A DNA stretch of 64,000 nt from Gordonia tangerina (lineage in GTDB: Bacteria; Actinomycetota; Actinomycetes; Mycobacteriales; Mycobacteriaceae). Position numbers and translations under genes: made by a program. The stretch spans positions 1-64,000 of the forward strand of contig NZ_JAKGCU010000024.1 in NCBI RefSeq assembly GCF_021556435.1, in the 5' to 3' direction. Shown here one piece after another: positions 52,537-60,978 of the stretch; the first letter of the stretch is position 1; every line of letters begins with the position of its first letter. The notes beneath the pieces were generated by a model, which saw nothing but the letters and a program-made list of their open reading frames with translations, did no database searches and was not told the origin of the DNA.

Positions 52537-53124
52537 ATGTCCGAGAACACCACCACCACTGAGTCCGCCGAGGCCACCGCCACTGACCCGGCGACGGTGT
52601 CGACACCGTTCGGTGAGGCCACCATCACCTCGACCACCGATGTGGACCGTGACGGCACCGTCGATGTCGTCCACACCGCCACCGCCGATGGCGCCGAGGT
52701 CAACGGCTACCTCGATGCCGAGGGCAACGTGGTGCTCATCGAAGCCGACTCCGACGCTGACGGCACCCTCGACACCGCCGTGTACGCCGGCGCTGACGGC
52801 ACCACCATCGTCGAAGAAGACCTCGACAACGACGGCACCCTCGACGAGGTCACCACGGTCTCCGCCGGCGGCAACATCGACCGCATCGACGAAATCGACC
52901 ACGGCCAGGTGGTGTCATCGATCCGCGACATCGACGGTGACGGCACCTTCGACGTCAAAGTCATCGACGCCGACGCCGACGGCACCTTCGAAACCACCGT
53001 CCTCGACGCCGACGACGACGGGCTGCCCGACACCGTCGTCACCGACACCGACGGTGACGGCATTGTCGACGACGTCCACTACGTCGACGGCGGACCCGAC
53101 CACACCACCGACGACGTGATGTGA
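52537..53124 (+). CDS. Asp-rich calcium-type repeat protein 1
   Basis: The protein has 195 residues with no signal peptide. From about residue 28 it is built from repeats of the type D-x-D-x-D-G-T-x-D (DVDRDGTVDVV, DSDADGTLDTAV, DLDNDGTLDEV, DIDGDGTFDVKV, DTDGDGIVDDV), the loop pattern of EF-hand/thrombospondin type 3 calcium sites. It should bind several calcium ions. It has a paralogue at 59569-60285. The ATG follows GAAGGGGG, and its own GGAAC promoter lies at 52442. Confidence 0.75.
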   Translation: MSENTTTTESAEATATDPATVSTPFGEATITSTTDVDRDGTVDVVHTATADGAEVNGYLDAEGNVVLIEADSDADGTLDTAVYAGADGTTIVEEDLDNDGTLDEVTTVSAGGNIDRIDEIDHGQVVSSIRDIDGDGTFDVKVIDADADGTFETTVLDADDDGLPDTVVTDTDGDGIVDDVHYVDGGPDHTTDDVM

Positions 53125-53185
53125 CCCGACCCACCAACCGCGAGGTCATCGGAGATGGCCGGGCCGCCCCACGACAGGACTGCAG

Positions 53186-53677
53186 ATGACCCACTACCCG
53201 GCTGCAGGACCGTCACCGATGCATCCACAGCCGCAGCATGATCCCGCGGTGCTGCGCAGACGAGCGGCGACCGCGTTGAGTGGCGCCATCGTGCTGTGGC
53301 TGCTCGTGGGCCTGATGATCCTCGCGGCACTGGCCAGAGCAGGCCAATCCGCAACCGGGCAGGGTGTGAGCGAGCCGAGTTCGGGCGCCGAGGCCCTCGG
53401 TCGGCTCGTCGGGACGGTCGGATTCCCAATCGCCGCCGCCCTCGGCGCGATCCTGCTGCACCGTCGCCGGGCACGCCTGCTGCGCCAGGCCCGCACGATC
53501 GAGACTGCCAGCCATCACGTGCACGGCGTCCTGCCACCCGGCCACACCTACCCGCCGCAGCCCTACCCGGCGCAGCCCTTCCCGAATGGGCGCATGCCCC
53601 CGCCGAGCTATGGGCCACCCGGGCACCTGCCGCCGACCTACCCTGCGCCGCCGCAGCACCACCCCGGCAGCCGCTGA
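53186..53677 (+). CDS. two-span membrane protein with Pro-rich tail
   Basis: The protein has 163 residues. Membrane helices lie at about 28-50 (ALSGAIVLWLLVGLMILAALA) and 70-90 (LVGTVGFPIAAALGAILL). The basic loop HRRRARLLRQAR follows, and the C-terminal 50 residues are Pro/Tyr/His-rich (YPPQPYPAQPFPNG). It lies 61 bases after the repeat protein and may share its transcript. Unknown family; the tail resembles those of CD225-type and other mycolata envelope proteins. Confidence 0.7.
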   Translation: MTHYPAAGPSPMHPQPQHDPAVLRRRAATALSGAIVLWLLVGLMILAALARAGQSATGQGVSEPSSGAEALGRLVGTVGFPIAAALGAILLHRRRARLLRQARTIETASHHVHGVLPPGHTYPPQPYPAQPFPNGRMPPPSYGPPGHLPPTYPAPPQHHPGSR

Positions 53678-53702
53678 ACGACGGTCTAGTCCGACCGAAG
53701 CG

Positions 53703-53729
53703 GGAACATCTGTGCCGGGTCGCCGCGTC
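53703..53729 (+). promoter_or_regulatory. predicted ECF sigma promoter (FHA-ABC gene)
   Basis: GGAAC (53703-53707) and CGTC (53726-53729) with 18 bases between. The predicted start near 53736 coincides with an in-frame GTG, so a leaderless form is possible; a ribosome site supports the GTG at 53787. Confidence 0.55.
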
Positions 53730-53786
53730 TGATGGGTGTCTACCACCTGTACCGGCGCCGTTTCCCGGCGAGATCGGAGATGTCTC

Positions 53787-55844
53787 GTGTTCAGCACCCG
53801 CCGCAATGCTGTTGCTGTCCCGCCGGCGACATCGGAGCACGGTCCGCGGCGACTGGCCGGAGGCCCGAACCTGGGTGCGCGCACCCGACACTGCGTTGGG
53901 GTGACGCTGTCGGAGGTGTGCACGGTAGGGCGCGGCGCTGCGAACACGGTGTGCGTGGATGACCGGCTGATCTCTCGCACACATGCCCAGCTCACCCGCA
54001 CCGCATCAGGTCTGCGCCTGCAGGATCTGCAGTCGAGCAACGGCACCTACGTCAGCGGTCACCGTATCCACGACACCTACATCGATGACGGCGCGGTCAT
54101 CACCTGCGGCAACACCGATTTCGTCGTCGACGGCCAGCAGTTGCGGCGCCTCCCCACCGCCACCAGCTCGAGCGGAGACGGTGTGCGCGTGGAGGGTGTC
54201 AGCCTCGTCGTCGATCGTGGGCTGCAGTTGCTCGAGGACATCTCGTTCACCGCTGCACCCGGCACGGTGACGGCTGTCATCGGGCCCTCCGGCGCCGGCA
54301 AGTCGACCTTGTCGTCGGTCATCGCCGGCTTGGCCACCCCCAGCAGCGGGCACGTGTTCTTCGACGGCCACGACGTACACGCCGACTACGACGCGCTGCG
54401 CACCCGCATCGGGATGGTGCCCCAACACGATGTGCTCCACCACACGCTCACCCTGCGCCGAGCTCTGAGCTATGCCGCCGAACTGCGATTGCCCCAAGAC
54501 TTCTCACCCATCGATCGCGACCAGGTGATCGATGGTGTGCTCACCGAACTGGACCTCACCGCCCAGAGAGACACCCGCATCGACCGGCTCTCCGGCGGGC
54601 AACGCAAACGGGCGTCGGTCGCGATGGAACTACTCACCAGCCCGGCACTACTGATCCTCGACGAACCGACCTCCGGGCTCGATCCGGCCCTGGACCGCCA
54701 GGTGATGGTCACCCTGCGCCGGCTGGCCGATGCCGGCCGCTCGGTGCTGGTGGTCACCCACTCGTTGACCCACCTGGACATGTGTGACCAGGTGCTGCTA
54801 CTGGCACCCGGCGGCAAGACCGCGTTCTGCGGACCTGCCCACGAGGTATCGGAGGTGATGGGCAGCAGCGACTGGGCCGACATCTTCGGCTACGTTGCCG
54901 CCCACCCCGACACCGCCCACCACCAACACCGTCGCCGCCGCGGTGGCTCGGGCACCAACGATGTAACCGTCGTGCCCCACCGACGCAGCAAGCCGTCACC
55001 GCCACCGCCGACCAGTTCCGCTGCCCACCAAGCCAGTACGGTCGCGCGCCGCCAATGCCGGTTGATCATCGCCGACCGCGGCTACCTGGCGTTCCTGGCG
55101 GTGATGCCGATCGTGCTCGGTCTGCTGACGCTGGTCATACCGGGCGACGCCGGCTTCACCGTCGCCACCCACCCCGACACCGCCGGCGAAGCAGTGCAAA
55201 TCTTGATCATCCTCACCATCGGCGCCACCTTCATGGGCACCGCCCTCACGGTGCGCGACCTGGTTGGTGAACGCGCCATCTACCACCGCGAACACGCCGT
55301 CGGGCTCCGCCCCGGCGCCTATCTGACCGCGAAAATTGCGGTCTACATCGCCGCCACCACCGGCCAAACCGCGATCATGCTCGCCATCACCTACCTCGGC
55401 AAAGGCACACCCACCACCCCCAGCGGCGCGATCACCCTGACGGTGGTGACCGCGACGACCGCAGCGGTCGGAGTGCTCGTCGGACTGGCGATCTCGGCGA
55501 CCGTGCACTCCACCGAACAAACCATGCCGCCCCTGGTCATCGCGATCATCGCCCAACTGGTGTTCTGCGGCGGCCTGTTCCAACTCACCACACCCGTGGT
55601 CGCCCAGCTGAGCTGGCTATTTCCCTCCCACTGGGGCTACGCACTGGCCGCGGGCGCCGTCGACCTGCCCACCATCGCCCCGGCCGCCCCACAAACCCAC
55701 GACACCGCCCTGTTCACCCCGAACCTCAGCAGCCTCGTGCTATCGGGCAGTGCGCTTCTGCTGACCGCGACCGTGCTGATCACCTACACCAGCACCCGCC
55801 TGAACCCGACCGCACGACGGCACGGACAGCGCACACCCTCCTGA
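53787..55844 (+). CDS. FHA domain-ABC transporter (Rv1747-like)
   Basis: The protein has about 685 residues. The FHA domain (about 41-115, TVGRGAANTVCVDDRLISRTHAQL and LQSSNGTYVSGHRI) binds phospho-Thr proteins. The ABC ATPase has Walker A IGPSGAGKSTLSSV (about 166), signature RLSGGQRKRASV (about 268) and Walker B LLILDEPTSGLD (about 288). Six membrane helices of ABC2 type lie at about 430-675. Mycobacterial Rv1747 has the same order, exports envelope glycolipid and is controlled by Ser/Thr kinases. No kinase gene is visible here. The start is uncertain (GTG 53736 or 53787). Confidence 0.85.
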   Translation: MFSTRRNAVAVPPATSEHGPRRLAGGPNLGARTRHCVGVTLSEVCTVGRGAANTVCVDDRLISRTHAQLTRTASGLRLQDLQSSNGTYVSGHRIHDTYIDDGAVITCGNTDFVVDGQQLRRLPTATSSSGDGVRVEGVSLVVDRGLQLLEDISFTAAPGTVTAVIGPSGAGKSTLSSVIAGLATPSSGHVFFDGHDVHADYDALRTRIGMVPQHDVLHHTLTLRRALSYAAELRLPQDFSPIDRDQVIDGVLTELDLTAQRDTRIDRLSGGQRKRASVAMELLTSPALLILDEPTSGLDPALDRQVMVTLRRLADAGRSVLVVTHSLTHLDMCDQVLLLAPGGKTAFCGPAHEVSEVMGSSDWADIFGYVAAHPDTAHHQHRRRRGGSGTNDVTVVPHRRSKPSPPPPTSSAAHQASTVARRQCRLIIADRGYLAFLAVMPIVLGLLTLVIPGDAGFTVATHPDTAGEAVQILIILTIGATFMGTALTVRDLVGERAIYHREHAVGLRPGAYLTAKIAVYIAATTGQTAIMLAITYLGKGTPTTPSGAITLTVVTATTAAVGVLVGLAISATVHSTEQTMPPLVIAIIAQLVFCGGLFQLTTPVVAQLSWLFPSHWGYALAAGAVDLPTIAPAAPQTHDTALFTPNLSSLVLSGSALLLTATVLITYTSTRLNPTARRHGQRTPS

Positions 55845-56197
55845 CGCTGGTCTTCTGAGGCCTGGCTGGCCCGACCGCTGCATGTTGAGCGCGTGTACCT
55901 TTGAGAACCCCGTAGGCAACGATGACAAGTCCGCAGAGGCCACCGCCCAGGTCCGACGTGCTGTGCAGGCCACCTCCAGCCGCTTTGACCAATGGCGATG
56001 CCACAGCCTTTAACGCCTCCCAGTGTCCGGAAAGCTCGTGGACTCCACGAGCCTTTCTCCGGTGCTGTTGACAGTGCGTCTCGATCGGGTTGAAGACATT
56101 GCCATTTCGGGGAGCACTGCCACAGCACGATCGGTGCACCACACCGTCGACAACCTACGTAAGGTCAACGCAGAGACTGTGCGCCTGCGCATGATTG

Positions 56198-56395
56198 ATG
56201 GAACTGGAAGGTCTGTTAACGGTGGCGTTCGGACTGTGGGTACTGGTTGCACTGCTCGTTGTGGTTGTGCTGATCGTCAGCGAAGTCGTCCGCCATAGAA
56301 CAGAGAGTTTCCTCGCTGGGGCGGTGACAGCGGTGGCGAGTGGAATCGCAGCATATGTCGTTGTCATTTCTGTTCTGCTTGTCACTTCATACTGA
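56198..56395 (+). CDS. small two-span membrane protein
   Basis: The protein has 65 residues: MELEGLLTVAFGLWVLVALLVVVVLIVSE as first membrane helix, a short HRTES loop and a second helix (AVTAVASGIAAYVVVISVLLV) close to the C-terminus. No convincing ribosome site precedes the ATG at 56198. The sequence pattern is nevertheless that of a real membrane protein. A convergent terminator lies at 56550-56590. Confidence 0.55.
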   Translation: MELEGLLTVAFGLWVLVALLVVVVLIVSEVVRHRTESFLAGAVTAVASGIAAYVVVISVLLVTSY

Positions 56396-56549
56396 TCACG
56401 CGCGGAGATGCCGCCGGCGATACCCCGCGCCGAGGGCATGTCTGACAATGCGTCGGACGCATACAAGCCGATCGAGGCCCCAGAACCGACGACGGACGGA
56501 TCAACGTCTCCAGCCGTAGCAGTCGGCGACCGGCCGCGTGGCAGACAGG

Positions 56550-56590
56550 CCGACGGCCCGCACCTCACGGTAGGAGGGGCGGGCCGTCGG
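56550..56590. terminator. 12-bp hairpin, bidirectional terminator
   Basis: CCGACGGCCCGC (56550-56561) pairs with GCGGGCCGTCGG (56579-56590). It lies between the plus-strand gene ending at 56395 and the minus-strand gene ending at 56611. Confidence 0.65.
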
Positions 56591-56610
56591 GAGTGCAGCA
56601 AGGACGCAGC

Positions 56611-56925
56611 TCAGCGTGGCGCCCTGTCGTAGGGGGAGGTACCGCCCTGATGGCCGGTGCGCGCCCCGTCGGTGGGGGAGGTGCCCCTCTGGTGCGGAGC
56701 CTTCGTGGAGGAAGATCCCGGAGCCACGTCAGTGGGGGAGGTGCCCCCCTGATGCGGCACCAGCGGTTTGGCGTGCGTGGGCGGGGTGTAGACATAGTCG
56801 TCCGGGCCGCCCCCGGCACTCGCGCCGCCGGCGGCCAAGGCTGAACCTGCCACCGCTGCGGCCGCCAACCCCGTCACCGCGGTGATGCGCAGCCGGCGAG
56901 TGAACTGTCGTCGTTGTCCTGACAT
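56611..56925 (-). CDS. small secreted protein with GGTSPTD repeats
   Basis: The protein has 104 residues from the ATG at 56925, with AAGGGAA upstream. A signal peptide (RRLRITAVTGLAAAAVAGSALA) is cleaved at about 32. The mature part contains near-repeats around HQGGTSPTD, HQRGTSPTD and HQGGTSPYD, low in hydrophobic residues, so it is likely an extended surface or secreted peptide. The ECF-type promoter at 57032-57058 is about 100 bases upstream. No family is recognised. Confidence 0.65.
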   Translation of the reverse strand: MSGQRRQFTRRLRITAVTGLAAAAVAGSALAAGGASAGGGPDDYVYTPPTHAKPLVPHQGGTSPTDVAPGSSSTKAPHQRGTSPTDGARTGHQGGTSPYDRAPR

Positions 56926-57031
56926 AATGGGTGATGTTCCCTTCGTTGTTGGTTGGTTCAGGTCGGAGCAGTCTGTGGCGCAGTGCATTTGACGCCAGCT
57001 ACCCCCCTGGTCCCGATCGGGACAACAATGA

Positions 57032-57058
57032 GATGCACTCGACCGCCGGGAAAGTTCC
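57032..57058 (-). promoter_or_regulatory. predicted ECF sigma promoter (secreted GGTSPTD protein)
   Basis: On the minus strand GGAAC (57058-57054) and CATC (57035-57032) have 18 bases between. The nine bases after GGAAC (TTTCCCGGC) are identical to those in the promoter at 61301-61327. Confidence 0.6.
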
Positions 57059-57117
57059 CCAACGTCCACGCCAATTGGTGGCCACGAGTGATCCCCGTGC
57101 GCAGCGGGGCCCGTACG

Positions 57118-57405
57118 TCACAGCATCGACCAGGCGACCAAGGCGGTGACCAGAAGCGCCCACGCCCAGACGCCTAGTGCCAGCGACCCCAATGCCCGAG
57201 CGCGCTCGGAGGCATGGTGGGCACCAGCGTGGTCGCCGGTAAGCCACAGCCCGGTGACGCGGGAGGCATGGTGGAGTGCGACGATTCCCAGCGGCCAGAA
57301 GAACACCAGAGCGACCCCGGCCCACCCGGCATGGGTATCGGGCATTGCCGGTGCGTTCGGGTCGGTTGTGGTGGAAGTGTCGGTGCTGCGTTGACGTGGA
57401 TACAC
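57118..57405 (-). CDS. CD225/dispanin-like membrane protein 1
   Basis: The protein has 95 residues from the GTG at 57405 (GAGGAG upstream). After a short Ser/Thr-rich N-terminus comes WAGVALVFFWPLGIVALHHASRV, a re-entrant or membrane helix followed by LWLTGDHAGAHHASERARALG and a second helix to the C-terminus, the CD225 layout. It is a paralogue of the gene at 57605, opening with the same MYP(R/S)Q residues. Dispanins alter membrane fusion or curvature in animals; bacterial roles are unknown. It shares the transcript of 57605 or has its own start. Confidence 0.75.
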   Translation of the reverse strand: MYPRQRSTDTSTTTDPNAPAMPDTHAGWAGVALVFFWPLGIVALHHASRVTGLWLTGDHAGAHHASERARALGSLALGVWAWALLVTALVAWSML

Positions 57406-57604
57406 GGGGCTCCTCACTCGAGTCGGGGTCAGGCGACACCACGTGCCGGCGGCAGCCACCTCCGCGGCACCGACGTGAACGTGCGGGTGACAAGCGGATG
57501 GGGAGGACGTTTCGCGGTGAGGAGCCACCGCCGCCGCTCGGCGCGGGCAGAGATGACGCTGGGGTTGCCACGCGCAGCATGGACGGCCCCAGCAGGGAGT
57601 TCAG

Positions 57605-57958
57605 TCAGTAGTAGGAGTAGGAACTGGCCGAGGACAGGGCGGTGCTGATCATCACGGCGTAGAACACGATCACTGCGACGGTGAGGACCGCCCAGATCGC
57701 CAGTGCCACCTTGCCGAGTGTTTTGGCGCGGCGGGAGGCGTCTTCAGCGGCGATGTGATCGCCGGACAACCACAGGCGGATCACATTCGACGAGTGAGTG
57801 AACGCGGCAAAAGCCAACGGCCAGAAAAAGATCACGGCCGCTACCGCCCAGCCGACGTTCGTGGCCGGCATCGGGACGCTCGGGCGCTGTGGCGCGGGTG
57901 GGGCCGCCGGCATGGACGGGCGCGGCGATGCGGACGGTGACGACTGAGAGGGATACAT
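57605..57958 (-). CDS. CD225/dispanin-like membrane protein 2
   Basis: The protein has 117 residues from the ATG at 57958 (AAGGAGC upstream). A Pro/Ser-rich N-terminus of about 40 residues is followed by VGWAVAAVIFFWPLAFAAFTHSSNV, then LWLSGDHIAAEDASRRAKTLG and the second membrane helix, and a Ser/Tyr tail. It matches 57118-57405 along the whole membrane part. The ECF-type promoter at 58018-58044 lies about 60 bases upstream. Confidence 0.75.
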   Translation of the reverse strand: MYPSQSSPSASPRPSMPAAPPAPQRPSVPMPATNVGWAVAAVIFFWPLAFAAFTHSSNVIRLWLSGDHIAAEDASRRAKTLGKVALAIWAVLTVAVIVFYAVMISTALSSASSYSYY

Positions 57959-58017
57959 CGGGCAGCTCCTTGCTGTCGGTGTGGTGAGGTGAAGCGCATT
58001 GGCAAAGACGCACATGA

Positions 58018-58044
58018 GATGCCGGACCTCCGACCGGAAGTTCC
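58018..58044 (-). promoter_or_regulatory. predicted ECF sigma promoter (CD225 genes)
   Basis: On the minus strand GGAAC (58044-58040) and CATC (58021-58018) have 18 bases between, upstream of the two CD225 genes. The remaining part of 57959-58424 contains only this and the next promoter. Confidence 0.6.
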
Positions 58045-58327
58045 ACTGCCGCTGTGTGATCTGGCGCACACGGTGGTGTGTGCAGACGCGCTGCGCGATA
58101 GAGGTACGACCAGCAGTCGTGGCCAGGGCAAACGGAACCGGGCTGGTCGGTGGCGGTCTTCATGCGGTGGGGAGAGGTCAGCGCAGCAGCGTCTCCCTGA
58201 GATGACCGGCGGGAGAGAATGTCGACAGGCCCCAGCCGGGTTTCGGTAGTGGAATGCGCCGGATGTCCGAGCGTCGGCGGGGCGTTACGGGCTTGCTGGC
58301 GGGCGCGGCCTCGCAGAGACACCGGCG

Positions 58328-58354
58328 GGAACAATCGACGGTGGCCGTAGCATC
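58328..58354 (+). promoter_or_regulatory. predicted ECF sigma promoter (sigma factor operon)
   Basis: GGAAC (58328-58332) and CATC (58351-58354) with 18 bases between, about 70 bases ahead of the ATG at 58425. It implies that the sigma factor controls its own operon. Confidence 0.6.
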
Positions 58355-58424
58355 AGATGCGTGAGTAGCCGCCCGCACCAGCGGGCGGTGACGCACATCC
58401 GTTACCCGATTGGAGACTTCGCCC

Positions 58425-58805
58425 ATGCCAGAGGAGCCGTCGCTACTGGCGTCGCTAGGCATCGATGTCGATGCGTTGCCACCACCACCGGCAGGGGTGT
58501 GGGACCACGCGGTGCAGGCCGCGTTCGATCCGTCGGCGGCTGCGGACCCAGACACGGTGCCCGACATGGACGACAGCCCAACGCCCGACGATGACGACAT
58601 GATCATCACCGCAGACGACGACGCCGGCGACACCGATGTAGACACCGCCGAGGATCAACCCGGCGACGAGCCGCCGGATTTCACGTCAGTGGCTGCCGAG
58701 GACAACGACGTCGACCCCGGCACCCACACAGACCACCACGACGAGGCTGCCGCGCTCAGCCACGACGTCGACGGCAGCGATGACGAGGGACAGTACGATC
58801 TCTGA
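58425..58805 (+). CDS. acidic protein encoded with the ECF sigma factor
   Basis: The protein has 126 residues. A short ordered N-terminus (EEPSLLASLGIDVDALPPPPAGVWDHAVQAAF) is followed by a long Asp/Glu-rich disordered region (DMDDSPTPDDDDMIITADDDAGDTDVD). There is no membrane helix or Zn-anti-sigma motif. It is encoded 40 bases ahead of the sigma factor gene in the same operon, so it may act as a cytoplasmic anti-sigma or buffer. This role is inferred from position only. Confidence 0.65.
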   Translation: MPEEPSLLASLGIDVDALPPPPAGVWDHAVQAAFDPSAAADPDTVPDMDDSPTPDDDDMIITADDDAGDTDVDTAEDQPGDEPPDFTSVAAEDNDVDPGTHTDHHDEAAALSHDVDGSDDEGQYDL

Positions 58806-58844
58806 AATGGTCAGTGCGACGAGCGCACCAACGTGGGGGAGTTG

Positions 58845-59402
58845 ATGGACGAAGCGGAGCTACTGGTAGCGGCCCGCAGCGGCGACCAGCAGGCCTTCGC
58901 CGACCTCGTCGGCGCGCACCGCACCCACGTGTGGGCGGTGTGCCTCAACATCTGCGCCAACACCCACGACGCCGAAGACGCCCTGCAGAACACCCTGGTC
59001 GCGGCATGGCAGAACCTGCACAAATTTCGTGGCGAAGCCAAGTTCTCCACCTGGCTGCACCGCATCGCCGCCAACAACGCGCTGGCGATCGTACGCAAAC
59101 GCAAAGCCAACACCCACCTCACCGACTTCACCGACCCCGAACAGCCGATCCAGCTCGTCGACGACAACGGCAGTGCCGCGTTCGACGAACAGATCGCGCT
59201 GCGAGACGCAGTCCGTGACGCATTGGCCGCGCTACCCGAGGACTTCCGCGAAGCGATCGTGCTGCGCGAGTTCGGCGATCTCACCTACGCCGACATCGCC
59301 GCCCACCAAGGTGTCGGCGTGCAGACGGTCAAGTCACGACTGAACCGAGCGCGCACCCAGCTGGCCGCCCGGCTGCGCGAGCATACCCCCATCCAGCCCT
59401 GA
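58845..59402 (+). CDS. ECF-type RNA polymerase sigma factor
   Basis: The protein has 185 residues from the ATG at 58845 (GTG 58833 is an alternative). Region 2: AFADLVGAHRTHVWAVCLNICANTHDAEDALQNTLVAAWQNLHKF with the WLHRIAANNALAIVRKRKA basic part. Region 4: ALAALPEDFREAIVLREFGDLTYADIAAHQGVGVQTVKSRLNRAR, a helix-turn-helix reading the -35 box. The -35 box is expected to be GGAAC-like, as found in front of eight transcription units in 47-61.4 kb including this one. No membrane anti-sigma gene is visible. Confidence 0.9.
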   Translation: MDEAELLVAARSGDQQAFADLVGAHRTHVWAVCLNICANTHDAEDALQNTLVAAWQNLHKFRGEAKFSTWLHRIAANNALAIVRKRKANTHLTDFTDPEQPIQLVDDNGSAAFDEQIALRDAVRDALAALPEDFREAIVLREFGDLTYADIAAHQGVGVQTVKSRLNRARTQLAARLREHTPIQP

Positions 59403-59568
59403 AACCGACTGAGGTGCGGTCAAATTGGTGGCCCCGCGCACAATCTTCATCCCCGGGGCCAGCGGGCCGGCGAGTGAAACACCAGCGCGGCCGTGCCGCA
59501 CTGGTGCGACACGGCCGTCATGGATGGCAGATGACTGGTGCTGTGGGGGTGCGACTGTCCGGAGTCCG

Positions 59569-60285
59569 TCAGACGATCGAGTCGTCGAAGCCGCCACTGG
59601 TGGCGGGGTCTTCGGGACTCGGGCTGGGGTCGTCGCCGTAGGTGTTGCCCGAATCGTCGGAGTAGGAGTCGATCTGCCCGTCGCCGTCGTAGTCGACACC
59701 GTAGGTGTCGAGTTGCCCGTCGCCGTCGGTGTCGGCGCCGTAGGAGTCGAAGGTGCCGTCGCCGTCGGTGTCCATGGCGATCCCGTCGGCCTGGCCGTCG
59801 CGGTCGGTGTCGGCGACAAGGGTGTCAATCTGGCCGTTGCCGTCGTAATCGACAGCGGTGGCCACGATCTGGCCGTCGTCGACCATATCGATCTGGGTGG
59901 TGTTGCCGGTCTCGTCGACGTGGGCGACGGTGTCGACCTCGCCGTCGTAGTCGGTGTCGGAGATGATCTCGACCCCGCCGTCGGCGGTGGGCGCTGCAGC
60001 GATGTCGACCAGGCCGTCGGCGTTGGTGTCGGCCTCCATCAACGTCACGTTGCCCGCCTCGTCGTAGTGCACAGCCACATCGTTGCCGGCGCTGTCGGTG
60101 GTGTAGCGGACATCATCCTCGCCGCTGGCCGGTGCGGGCTGCGCGGCCGCAGGCGCGTCTGCGGCCGGTGCGGGCTGCTGCGCGGCCGCGGGGGTGGCTG
60201 CCGGATCGGCGGACTCGTCATAGGGCCGGTCCGGGCTGATGGTGGGCTGGGCGGGCGTGGTGTGGGCTGCGGTGCTGTCCGACAT
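59569..60285 (-). CDS. Asp-rich calcium-type repeat protein 2
   Basis: The protein has 238 residues from the ATG at 60285 (GAGGGGAAA upstream). A Pro/Ala-rich N-terminal 55 residues precede about ten D-x-D-x-D-G repeats (DTDYDGEVDTV, DYDGNGQIDTL, DTDRDGQADGI, DTDGDGTFDSY, DTDGDGQLDTY, DYDGDGQIDSY). There is no signal peptide. It is a paralogue of 52537-53124 (same ordering of DGxVDxVxHxDxxGN segments). Its promoter at 60335-60361 belongs to the GGAAC set. Confidence 0.75.
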   Translation of the reverse strand: MSDSTAAHTTPAQPTISPDRPYDESADPAATPAAAQQPAPAADAPAAAQPAPASGEDDVRYTTDSAGNDVAVHYDEAGNVTLMEADTNADGLVDIAAAPTADGGVEIISDTDYDGEVDTVAHVDETGNTTQIDMVDDGQIVATAVDYDGNGQIDTLVADTDRDGQADGIAMDTDGDGTFDSYGADTDGDGQLDTYGVDYDGDGQIDSYSDDSGNTYGDDPSPSPEDPATSGGFDDSIV

Positions 60286-60334
60286 TGCTGTTTTCCCCTC
60301 GAAATGATGTGTCAGGCGAACGTGTCGGAGATCT

Positions 60335-60361
60335 GATGTCCCCCGACCATCGTTTTGTTCC
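60335..60361 (-). promoter_or_regulatory. predicted ECF sigma promoter (Asp-rich repeat gene 2)
   Basis: On the minus strand GGAAC (60361-60357) and CATC (60338-60335) have 18 bases between, 50 bases before the ATG at 60285. Confidence 0.6.
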
Positions 60362-60422
60362 CGCCGACACCCTAACCGGTCACATCGACCTACGCGTGAG
60401 CCGTATGAGCTGCGATTTCTGC

Positions 60423-60755
60423 TCAGGCGGTGGCGAGCTGGCGATACTGCGCCGCCAGGTCTGCGAAGTATCGGCGGCCGGCGGCGACGTAGCGGCCGAC
60501 CTCGGGGTTGGCGATGGCGTCGGTGCGTAGCTGGTGGGCCAGTGAGGCGGCGATCAGGTCGGCCACCACCGCAGGATCGACCCCGTCGGCGCCACCCCAG
60601 AAACGAGGATCGCTGTTGTTGAGCGCGGCCGCTGCTGCCCGCAGCTCCGCACACGTCGACGGGCAATGCGCACCCCGGCCGGCGACCGCCGCCAGATCGC
60701 TGACCATGCGCCGCAGCGCGGTGCGCGGATCGCCGCCATGCGCTGCATCATTCAC
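60423..60755 (-). CDS. hypothetical protein
   Basis: The protein has 110 residues from the GTG at 60755, chosen for ATAGGAG eight bases upstream. It is helical and soluble (ALRRMVSDLAAVAGRG, TCAELRAAAAALNNSDPRFW, AVVADLIAASLAHQLRTDAI, YFADLAAQYRQL). Two Cys residues near 30-35 (HCPSTC) could bind metal. No family is recognised and no GGAAC promoter was found in front of it. Confidence 0.6.
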   Translation of the reverse strand: MNDAAHGGDPRTALRRMVSDLAAVAGRGAHCPSTCAELRAAAAALNNSDPRFWGGADGVDPAVVADLIAASLAHQLRTDAIANPEVGRYVAAGRRYFADLAAQYRQLATA

Positions 60756-60914
60756 GTGAATGACTCCTATCGGCTCGTGGTGGCGCACCCACCGCCCGGT
60801 GCGAGTCGGGCACCATTCGGTCCTCGAATCGAGTGGGCGGCACTATTCATCATCACAGCACAGTCGGACAGACTCGCCACCCGCTGTGGCGGCCACCTGC
60901 ACTGCGAGTAGCCA

Positions 60915-60956
60915 CAGATCCGGCCCACCACGATGGGTCGTGGCGGGCCGGATCTG
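60915..60956. terminator. long bidirectional hairpin terminator
   Basis: CAGATCCGGCCC (60915-60926) pairs with GGGCCGGATCTG (60945-60956), and an inner CCACGA-TGGG-TCGTGG continues the helix. It ends the minus-strand gene at 60979. Confidence 0.75.
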
Positions 60957-60978
60957 GCCGATGCTGCTCGGCAAGGGG

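Noticed and set aside
55780..56142. Minus-strand frame with one hydrophobic stretch (GGGLCGLVIVAYGVL) after the ABC gene
   Set aside because: It overlaps the 3' end of the ABC transporter and has no start with a ribosome site; the hydrophobic part alone is not enough.
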